Assembly: GCA_002049455.2 (NCBI GenBank)
Contig: KV918847.1
Span: 186,001 to 250,000 of the forward strand
Length of the DNA: 64,000 bases
Source: Porphyra umbilicalis
Taxonomy: Eukaryota; Rhodophyta; Bangiophyceae; Bangiales; Bangiaceae
Reading direction: 5' to 3'
Part shown: positions 22,641 to 31,523 of the stretch, in pieces
Numbering within the stretch: the stretch's first letter is position 1
How the letters are laid out: each line of letters starts with the position of its first letter
The notes under the pieces: generated by a model
What the model saw: only the letters and a program-made list of their open reading frames with translations
Databases searched by the model: none
Told to the model about the DNA's origin: nothing
Program-made: the position numbers and the translations under genes

Positions 22641-25479
22641 TCTTGCACCCATCTCTGGACCATGTAGCCCCTCTTTTCGATAACTCCAGGACCGCGGACG
22701 GCCCTCTTGGATGAGAAAAATGGGGAGCCGCTGAGCGTCCTCCACGTAAGCAAACGTGGCATATTCCGTTTGGGGTTTCAGAACTTGGGGGAGACGTTGT
22801 TGGGTGTGCTCTAAGAGCACACCTAACAACGTCTTCCCCAAGTTCTGAAACCCCACACGGAATAAACCACATTTTCTCACGTGGAGGGCGGTGAGCGGCC
22901 CCCCATTTTTCTCATCCAAGAGAGCCCTTTTCCCTCCTGGAGTTACCGGAAAAGAGGGCGACATGATCACCAGATGGGGAAAGCAAGATGGGGGATGCGC
23001 GCCCAGCAACGTTCGTCCCCAAGTGGTCGAAATTCGTGCATATCGTGAAGCAGTCTCGATGATAAGACACACCGGACGAATAGGCTGCCGTGTGGCAGAA
23101 ATCGTGAGACAAAGTGTCTACGATCCCATTGGAACCTTCCATATCGCGTCAATAAAAGACACTTTTGGCACACACGTCTGAAATAAAGAGACACGAATCG
23201 TGAACATCGGACGAAGTGGTCGCACCACGCGTCCAGAGTCAGCACGCCGGGAGAACCTTGGCACACTTGTCTCCAACCCGAGTGTCACGGGACACAAAAG
23301 TGGTGCCGGCGTTGGTCGAGGTTCCCTCAACGGGTGCGTGATGCGATGCGCTGTCGCGACAAGCCCGAGTCGTGGACCACGCGGTCCTTCCGAAGCGCCT
23401 TTCGGGTGCTTTCAGAAGCAACGGTGGTCGACGTCATTCGTTGGACCAGGCGTCGGCAGGCCCTGCAGGCGGGCTGGTGCAAAAATCCATTGGGGCAGGG
23501 TTGCTTGTCCGACGCCAAAAAACTGGTCCGATCCCGCATCCAGTCTCACGATTTGTTTGCTTGACATGGGGAAATATTGAAAAGTTTGTAGTCCTCTGGA
23601 GCCTCGTCATTGGCTCGCGGAATTGTTTAGAAAAACTCAGATGGGAGGCGGATTCGATGCGGCGAGGGGTCAGCCGGCCCGTGCTCAGATTGTGTCGCTT
23701 TCTGTGTCCTGTGTGCCCCCCTCCCGCCCAACCGGTCGTTTGGGGCCATCCCGTGACCACTGCAGATTGGCAGGGGGTGGGTGGAGGGCGCGCGGGTCAC
23801 CGCAGGCGGTGTGCATTGCGGCTGGGGAGGCGTCACCCAGGGTTCGTGTTGCACCTCGGGCGCCCTCAAAGATACATCGTGTGTTTCGGGCCCGCTGCGA
23901 GCCTGCGCCCTGCCCCGCCCCCTCGTTCAGCGCACACGAGGGGTCCCCCGGGAACGGTGGAGCGCAGGCGCAGCTTGCGGGGAAGCGCCGCCCTCCCGCC
24001 CTCTGGCCCAACGACCGCCTGCGCGACACTGATCACGTGCTTGCCGCCAGCGTGCCTGAGCGGGAGACGGCGGCGGCTTCTCCCCCTCCGCCTGCCTCAA
24101 TCGCGCTGATTCTCTCCTTCTTGCCTCCCGCGCGCGCCTGTTGCAACCGACACGCCGCCGGCGTCCCGCGAGCTCCGGCGGCGCGCCCGTGTTCTCTGGT
24201 CACCGTTCCCCCCTTGTCCCCGTCTCCACCCCCGGTCTTCAACAGCCGGCCTTCTTCCCCCCCCCCCTCTCTGATCATGACCCGCAAGCCGGACCGGGAG
24301 CGCGACACGCAGCGTCGCCGCGACCAGCGTCGTCGTCATCAAGAGCGGCTCGCGGTGCTTGCGCGTTGCACGTGCTCTTGCCATCTCGCGCGCTGCCCAC
24401 CGTGCTCAGCGTCGGCCCCACCTCGCGGGGGGCCCGCGCTTCCTGTCTCTAGTAGCTGTGCGCAGCCGGCTGGCCAAGGACCGCCTGTAGCCGGCGGCGT
24501 CTGAGTGCCGCCGCACAACGCTACACCGCTGCAGGGCGGCGGCAATTGGACCGGGGGGACGGGATGGTCGTCACTGCCGGCGCCCGGCAGCCGGGGCCCG
24601 GGACCAAGGATTGATTTCAACCAAAGTGGTGGACACTTGGGAGAAGGAGCGGGACGGGCATCGCTGCCGCCGCGTGACGAGAGGAAGCCGCCGGCTCCCT
24701 GGCAAGAGAATCAATCCGGCGGCCGTTGGGAGCAACTGCCCGACGGTAACGGCGGACACGGCGGTCGGGGGTGGGATACGGGCGGCCGTCGAGTGTCTCC
24801 TCGCCGCTGTGGTCAGGCGTCGCCGGCTCGTCAGTCTTCTCAAGCCGGCGGCCACTGAGAGCCGCCCTTCGAACCGGACCACGCGTACGGCGGCCGGGGA
24901 CGGGACTTGCAAGACAGGGGCGGATTTACTCGCCGCGACCTGTGCGCGCCGCCGGTCTGCCAAAATCAAGGAGATCAGCAGCCCGGTCGTCACGGTGGCG
25001 GTGGTTTCTACGCCAATCGCCAGCCTTCGCCCAGGCGAAACTGGGTCCCGCCGGGCGGGCAGCGTCCCCATCAGCCCGGCAGCTGTGGGCCACTGAGCGA
25101 GGATTGATGGCCGCCGGGTGGCCAAGCAAGTCGTCAAGCCGGCGGCCATGCTACACGACACAAGAACTGGGGTCGCGAGGGGGTCACGCATGTCGTCAAG
25201 CCGGCGGCCACGCGGGACGCTACAACAACTGGGGGCCGCTGGGTGGAGGATTCCGCGAGACCGGCGACTTTGAGCCGATCCACGACAACTGACAGCCGCT
25301 GGTCGGTGCCAGACTGCCGGAAGCCGGCGGCTACGGTGCGCGTCGGGGGCCCTGCGCCGCGCCCTGCACGGGCGGACAAGAGCTGCCGGCTGCTGCTCCT
25401 TCCCGACTGGCCAGCGGCGGCGGATTGCCTCGAGCCGGCGGCGGCGCAGCACCAGCCGCCGGTACCGGCGGCGACGCGC

Positions 25480-26762
25480 CCTGCACCGTCGGTCAAGTGC
25501 CGCCGGCTGCTGCCGAAACGCCACTGGCCGGCGGCGGCTCATCACCGGCCGCCTGTACCGGCGGCGACGCGCCTCGCACCGTCGGTCAAGTGCCGCCGGC
25601 TGCTGCCGAAACGCCGCTGGCCGGCGGCGGCTCATCACCGGCCGCTAATTTTCGCGGCGACGCGTCCCGCACTGACGGACAAGAGCCGCTGGCTTTCGCC
25701 ACGTCTCCGCAGTCCAGCGGCGGCGGATCGTCTCCAGCCGCCGGCGACGCGCCCCGCACTGACTCACAAGCGCCGATGGCTGCTGTTACGTCCCCGAAAG
25801 CCGGCGGCGGCGGATCGTCTGTGCCTGGTGGCGACGCGCCACGCACTAACGCACAAGTGCCGCCGGATGCTACTCCTTCCAAGCAAGCCGGCGGTGGCAA
25901 GTCGTCTCCAGCCTGCGGTGACGCGCCCCGCATTGACGCACAAGCGCAGCCGGCTGCTGCCACGTCTCCGCACGCCGGCAGCGGCGGATTGTGTCCGGCC
26001 GTCCGCAACGTGCCCCGCACTAACGTACAGGTGCCGCCGGCTGCTGCTGTTTCCCCGCAAGCCGGCGGCGGCCGATCGTCTTCGGCCGGCGGAGACGCAC
26101 CCCGGACTGACGAGCAAGCGCCGCCAGCTGCTGCCCCGTCCCCGCAAACCGGCGGCGGCGAATCGTCTCAAGCCAGCGGCGACGCGCCCCGCCCTGACGA
26201 GCAAGCGCCACCGGCTGCTGCTTCGTCCCCGAAAGTCGGCGGCGGCGGATCGTGTCAAGCCGGCGGCGACGCGCCCCCCATTGACGAGCAAGCGCCGCCG
26301 GCTGCTGCCCCGTCCCCGCTAGCTGGCGGCGGCGGATAGTCCCAAGCCGGCGGCGACGCACCTGGCACTGACAGACACGAGCCGCCGGCTGCTACTTCTT
26401 CCCCGCAAGCCGGCGGTCGCGGATCTTATCTAGCAGGCAGCGGCGCGTCACCGGCCGGCGCAACCGGCGGCGACGAGGCCCGCACTGTCGGTCAAGTGCC
26501 GCCGGCTGTTGCTCGACCACCGCTTGCCGGCGGCGGCGCATCACCAGCCGCCGGTACCGGCCGCGATGCGCCCCGCACGCGTGGACAAGCGCCGCCGGCT
26601 GCTGCTACATCCCCGCAAGCCGGCGGCGGCAGATCGCCTCGAGCCGGCGGCGGCGCGTCACCCGCTGCCGGTAACTGCGGCGCCGCGCCCCGCACTGACG
26701 GACAAGCGCCGCCGGCTGCTGCTCCTTTCCCGAAAGCCGGCGGCGGAGACACGTCCGTCTAG
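25480..26762 (+). repeat. Coding repeat array of copy 2 second gene, unit near 69 bp
   Basis: Units of about 23 residues read GGDAPRTDEQAPPAAAPSP followed by xxGGGG-type linkers. Each DNA unit contains GCCGCCGGCTGCTGC and GCCGGCGGCGG. The unit is unrelated in amino-acid sequence to the 30-residue unit of copy 1, although both occupy the same place in the gene. Confidence 0.7.
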
Positions 26763-27370
26763 GCGGTCTCCGAGGCGGGCCGCTCATGCCCCCTTCCCCA
26801 TCTGTGGGTGGCGGCGAGGGAACCGATCTGCTTGCCGCAACCTACGCGCCGGCTGCCATGGGGAGTTGGCTTGGCTGTACGGACGAGGAGCGGGTGGCTC
26901 TCAGCAGGGCCTACCTGTCCACATCATTGGACGCTGTGAAAGGATTGGAGCAGACTGGGACAACCCTGTAGGCGGAGGTGGTCAGGGAGTGGAAGCGCTT
27001 ATTGGACGGTCGCCCTGGCGCACGACGGCGCACCGAGCGCGGTGTCGGGGGAGTGCAGAAGCAGTGGGACAAGATCCGGGGGGTGAGAGAGTTTGATTCG
27101 CACTACCTGGCCGTGAAGCGGCTGTCGCTGACAGACAACCCGAGCGACGAAGACTTGATCAGCGCCGCTGTGGCGCGATTCTGCGTACGAAACATTTACG
27201 AGGCGATGCGGAACGACCGGGCATCTGCCAAGGCGAAGGGAAAGACAACGAAGCGGAAGGCGAAGCAGACGACCTGCCCGTGGGTGCCGTGTTGGCGGGT
27301 TTTACGCCACGTCTACAAGATTAGCGGCGCCGCCGGGGCCGCCGCCGCAGACGGCGGCGCTGGCGGCGCC

Positions 27371-27456
27371 TGTTGGACTATAAGTTGGAAATCCTCCGGA
27401 CCATTCACACCGGTATTGTGGCTGTAGCTAAGTGGTACAATTTTGGAATCCCAACA
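27371..27456. mobile_element. 86-bp LTR-like fossil (solo-LTR-like) with a 5-bp target duplication
   Basis: The insertion begins TGTTGG and ends CCAACA, the terminal inverted hexamer common in Copia-type LTRs. It is flanked by perfect GCGCC repeats at 27366-27370 and 27457-27461. It is absent from the same place in copy 1. It is very short for an LTR and may be a miniature form. Its perfect target duplication suggests it is fairly young. Confidence 0.5.
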
Positions 27457-28164
27457 GCGCCGGCTCCTCATGCGCGTCTGCCGGCGGCCGTGCCTCCCCG
27501 AGCGACACGGACGACGAGGAGAACGGGCCGCCGGCGGCGGGTGCCTTCCAGTCACGTCCGCGCGGTTCCAAGGCGGCCAAGCGGGAGATGAGTGAGGACA
27601 TCCGCGCGTCGCGGACGCTCAAGGACAGCTCGGACGCTCTGCTGGCGCTGGCGCGGGCAACGACGGAGCGGACTACTGTGGCATTTTTCAACATCGCGTT
27701 GATGCGCGACACCCCTGAGGCGATTTCTTTCCGCAAGATGCACGCGCGCAAGCTGGTGGCGGCGGCTGGCATGGACTTGTCCTCGTCCCCGCCGGCGATG
27801 TCGTCAGGCCCGGCGGCGACGGCCGCCGCATTGTTGACGGACGCAGGGTCGTCGACCACACCGGCGGCCGTGTCGGAGGTGCATCCGCCGCCGCCGTTCG
27901 GCAGCAAGCCGGGGACAGTCGAGTCGGAGGTGCACGCGAGGTCGTCGACCGCACCGGCGGACGTGTCGGAGGTGCACTCGCCGCCGCCGGTCCGCAACAA
28001 GCCGGCGGCAGTAGAGTCCGAGGCGCAATCGCCGCCGGCGTCGGGGGACAACACGCCGGCGGCGCTTTCGACTACAGTTCCTGCTCCCAAGAAGACAGGC
28101 CCAGGCACGCCGAGCCGTGGCGCTCGGTCCCAGGTGACGAAGCAAGCGGAGGTAGCGGCAGCAT

Positions 28165-28583
28165 GTTGAGCTCCGCTCGGGAATTCCACTGGAGCTATAC
28201 TTACACGCGGGCTCTTGGTGACTCAAGCTCGTGTAATTGTTGGCATTCCATTTTGTATGACTTGTATTTGGTTTGTATTTGATTTGTGTATCTCTTGGTG
28301 AACTCCCCCCTTCTTGTGGTGAGCTCGGGGAGATTGTGCGTGGCGTAATGACCGGATTGTGCGGCAGTGGGCGGCTTAGCACAGGGGAGGCGCATGCTCC
28401 GATTTGGGAGGTGCCCCGTAGGCCCCGCACACGCGGAGAGTGGAGGTGCCTGGGACAGCACTGAGAGGAGTTCTTCCCTGGGACTGGCAAAGGGGTCGCC
28501 TGGGGTATATCAGGCGGTCCTTGTGGGTCCAAGACCGCCATCCAAGTAAACCAACGCATCCACCTATCACCTCCCGCTTCACA
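28165..28583. mobile_element. 419-bp solo-LTR-like fossil, Copia-type ends
   Basis: The segment starts TGTTGAGCTC and ends CCGCTTCACA (TG...CA). It lies between CAGCA (28160-28164) and CGGCA (28584-28588), a 4-of-5 target duplication. It is AT-richer than its surroundings and absent from the corresponding position in copy 1. There is no coding content. It looks like a single LTR left after recombination; family and age are uncertain. Confidence 0.35.
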
Positions 28584-28764
28584 CGGCACTTGCTGCCGCG
28601 TGGACTACTTTGGATGATGACGATGAGGTGTACGTAGTGCCCGTGCACGACAACAAGGCGGCGGAAGACGCCGGCTGTGCTGTTAAAGAGGCCAGTGGGA
28701 ACGATTATCATTCCTAGTCCCTGTAGTGTTTCATGTGTATGTGCTTTGTTCTATAGCGCGCCAA

Positions 28765-28799
28765 AGGTTTTTTTTACCCGTTGGGCAGGGTGTTTTTCC
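28765..28799 (+). terminator. 3'-end motif of the copy 2 second gene
   Basis: GGTTTTTTTTACCCGTTGGG followed by CAGGGTGTTTTTCC lies about 50 bp after the presumed stop of the companion gene. It matches the motif at the same place in copy 1 (16744-16780, minus). Confidence 0.45.
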
Positions 28800-28929
28800 T
28801 ACTTCTGTGCACCACGCATCCTACCACGAATGCGTATTACCCCTCGTGGTTCCCCGGCATTCCCTGCCACTGAAGATATCCTGAAACAAACACCGGCGAC
28901 ACGCGCTAAACCCCACACACATGTCCGCG

Positions 28930-29757
28930 CACGAACGCCGCCGGCAACAAGCGCGGTCTCCTCCGCCCTCCAAACACCGGCCGCCGGTCTTGACAACGCC
29001 CGCGACTGGCCACTAACATGTCTTCGTCTCCCTGACCCACCCCTCCCCCGTAAACGCAGAGCTGCCGCCGACCATACCGACGCCGGCGGCAACACACCAG
29101 TCCCCCTCCCCGCCCGACACGCCTGCCGCCGATCTTGTCAGCGTCGGCGGCGGAGCAGGAACGAGTAGAAGCCTCCCTTGCACGCCGCCCCCCCCCAGAC
29201 TCGCACAGCCGCCGCCGGCAATGCCGACACCGGCGGCAAGACACTGATCCCCCTCCCCGCCCGAAACCCCCGCCGCCGGTGTTGTCAACGCTGGCGGCGG
29301 AGCAGGAACAAGTAGAAGCTTCCCTTGCACGCCGCCCCCCCCACATACGCACAGCGGCCGCCGGCAATGCCGACACCGGCCGCAACACACCAGTCCCCCT
29401 CCCCGCCTGACATGCCGGCCGCCGATCTTGCCAACGCCGGCGGCAGAGCCGGAACGAGTGGAAGCCTCCCTTGCACGCCGCCCCCCCCGACACACGCACA
29501 GCCGCCGCCGGCAATGCCGACACCGGCGGCAAGATACCAGTCCCTCTCCTCGCCCGACACGCCTGCCGCCGATCTTGTCAATGTCGGCGGCGGAGAAGGA
29601 ACAAGTAGAAGCCTCCCTTGCACGCCGCTCCCCCCCAACACGCAGAGCCGCCGCCGGCGCTACCGACGCCGGCGGCAACCCGCCCCTTCCCATGCCCGCC
29701 GCACACATGCGCCGCTGGTTTCGCTCACGCCGGCGGCGGGGCAGTCACATCAAAACG
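28930..29757. repeat. About 147-bp tandem array between the convergent genes of copy 2
   Basis: GCCTCCCTTGCACGCCGCCC (one unit has GCTTCC) recurs at 29171, 29319, 29464 and 29611, giving periods of 148, 145 and 147 bp. Each unit carries GCCGCCGGCAATGCCGACAC followed by CGGCGGC, a potential hairpin. It is non-coding and is missing from copy 1, where the two genes' 3' ends are only about 290 bp apart. Confidence 0.75.
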
Positions 29758-29810
29758 TCGACCCTGTCCGCCGCCCCCCCCAAAGATCCTCTCGTGAAGA
29801 CAATATCGAA

Positions 29811-29850
29811 GGAAAAAGAACCCTGCGCAACTGGGAAAAGAAAAACCATC
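29811..29850 (-). terminator. 3'-end motif of the copy 2 transposase gene
   Basis: On the minus strand it reads GATGGTTTTTCTTTTCCCAG followed by TTGCGCAGGGTTCTTTTTCC, immediately after the transposase stop. This is the fourth instance of the element's 3' motif. Confidence 0.4.
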
Positions 29851-31523
29851 TATACTCCCACGTAGGGCGCAAGAAGCGTGCTTCTCTCCACCCACACGTG
29901 TTCAGAAAGGTCATGCCTCAGGTGCTCGTGCTCCTCCTCGTCCCGTGCTTTCGCCCCAGCGCTCAGCGCGTGGCCAAAACTTCCGGCAGGAAGCGCACCG
30001 GCCGGCGCGATGACAGGAGCGGCCGCATCTGCCGACGGGCCGTCGCTGCCGCCAGGACTGTTCGCATTGCTCTGTGAACCGCCGCCGGCCGCACCGCCGC
30101 CGGCGGCGTGGCTGCCTCCATCTCCCGTCCGATCCCTCCCACCGCCCTCACCACCAGCGGCCCCGCCGCCGGCAGCGCCAACACCGATGGCGTGGCTGCC
30201 ACCATTACACGTCCTACCCGTCCCACCGCCTCCACCTCCAGGAGCCCCGCCGCCGGCTCTGTTAGCGCCATCGGTGGGAGCACCACTATCAGGAACCAAA
30301 CCCATCTCACCACCGCCACCCCCACCAGCCCCGCCGCCGGCTGCGCCACCACCGGCGGGGTCGCTGTCACCATCACCCATCATACCCGTCCCACCGCCCC
30401 CACCTCCACCAGCCCCGCCGCCGGGTCCGTTAGCACCGGCGGCGGGAGCACCACCATCAAGAACCACACCAGTCTCACCACCGCCACCCCCACCGGCCCC
30501 GCCGCCGGCTGCGCCAACACCGGCGACGAAAGCCCCACCAATAGGAATCATACCCATCACACCACAGCCTCCCCCACCAGCCCCGTTGCCGGCCGCGCCG
30601 CCGGCCGCACCACCGGCCGCGGCCGGGGTCTCAGCAGCCCCGTTCCCCTCGCCCTCGGCTCCGCCACCGACTGCGCCTCCGCCGCCGCTACCGCCGGCTC
30701 CCGTCACAGACAAATACAGAGGGGAAGCATGCATAACAGTGAGGTCATTCTGAGAACCAGGGCAACGGCAACCAACAAACGAATGCCATATCCATAGGTC
30801 CTCATCGCAAACAGTTTCCATTACCACAGAGCGTTTGCCGTGCCGATTCTGATACATGCCGGCAAACGCCTTGGGGCAGTTCGCCCACTCCCAATGGCTG
30901 CAGTCCAGCGATCCCATTCACCCAGGCATTCCCCGTTGCGCATTGCGCTCCAGGATACGCTCCAGCTCGGCCGGGGTGGGGGGACGCATATATGCCGGAC
31001 CAAACTCATCCACAATAAAACGTAAAAGCTCTCGAACAGACATAGCAATGGTGGATGCGGACAAACGAACGTATTCATCAGTTCGATCGGGCGCCTCTCT
31101 GTAAGCAATCACATGGAAAGCAGCCACCACCTTTTGCAACGGGTGTGCCTGCAGTCTGCCCGTCGCGTTAATACGTTGCGCAAATAAGGGGCGGTCCTTC
31201 ACGGCGTGGTAGATACGTAAAAACACTGACCGGGGCACACGAAACCGTCTCTCAAAGTCCGCGTCGTCGTATGCGGGAGGGGAGCCGTCCAATCCAAAAT
31301 AGTCCCTCAAAATAGCCCGCAAACCTGATCGAAAATCACGGTTTTTGTTCGGCCGGCGGCCAGGCACCGACCTAATATACCGCCGCCGGCCGAGCCGCGA
31401 CCTGCGGATGCGACGACGATAGCGCCACAGCGCCTGCATGTGCGCCGCCACCGCGGTGGCAACTTTGCCGTCGATGGGGTCCGCCAGCATCGAATCCGCA
31501 GAGACGTCGAGTGGATCGTCCAT
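29850..31523 (-). pseudogene. PIF/Harbinger transposase, copy 2, internally deleted
   Basis: The Met at 31523 begins MDDPLDVSADSMLADP. The N-terminal 200 residues closely match copy 1 (FRSGLRAILRDYFGL, RLQAHPLQKVVAAFHVIAY). A TGA stands at the Cys codon of the copy 1 motif GMPGCIGSLDC. The core continues with MGSLDCSHWEW (first Asp) and CPGSQNDLTVM (second Asp), then jumps from PLYLSVT straight into a Gly-rich tail. About 115 residues are lost, including the VER catalytic Glu. The tail repeats (GGGGGGEMGLVPDSGAPTDG type, about 26 residues) differ from copy 1. The C-terminal domain is conserved (FGHALSAGAKARDEEEHEHL, ending LLAPYVGV). It cannot encode an active nuclease. Confidence 0.75.

Larger units (their letters stand above)
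13019..22811 (+). mobile_element. PIF/Harbinger element, copy 1 (9.8 kb)
   Basis: The ends are inverted repeats of about 31 bp starting GAGCACACCCAACAACGTCT (13019 onward; reverse complement of 22811 leftward), flanked by TAA at 13016-13018 and 22812-22814. The first 200 bp match the reverse complement of the right end of copy 2 (GCTA.CGTGTCA, CACGTGCCTT, CAGCAACGTC). The last 150 bp match the left end of copy 2, so both boundaries are supported by a second copy. The content is a transposase gene (plus, 13646-16526) convergent with a SANT/NAM-like gene (minus, 20933-16814). The two-gene architecture is typical of the superfamily. The size is inflated by coding minisatellites. Confidence 0.85.
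24277..28716 (+). pseudogene. Harbinger second gene (SANT/NAM-associated type), broken, copy 2
   Basis: The Met at 24277 begins MTRKPDRERDTQRRRDQRRR and a Cys cluster CTCSCHLARCPPC, almost identical to copy 1. The frame then stops after about 75 codons, and repeat-coding frames resume between about 25425 and 26762. The SANT region follows (26860-27110: CTDEERVALSRAYL, REWKRLLDGRPG, GVGGVQKQWDKI). Then come a basic stretch with CPWVPCWRVLRHV, the RPRGSKAAKR block (27570-27600), an ERTTVAFFN helix and a C-terminal acidic piece (LDDDDEVYVVPV, about 28610-28716). A TAG replaces the conserved Trp codon at 26969-26971. Two LTR-like insertions (27371-27456, 28165-28583) lie within it. It converges on the transposase gene of the same element. 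Confidence 0.65.

Noticed and set aside
22770-22860. Free-standing palindrome or replication origin
   Set aside because: The palindrome is simply the two abutting inverted ends of Harbinger copies 1 and 2 around a shared TAA.
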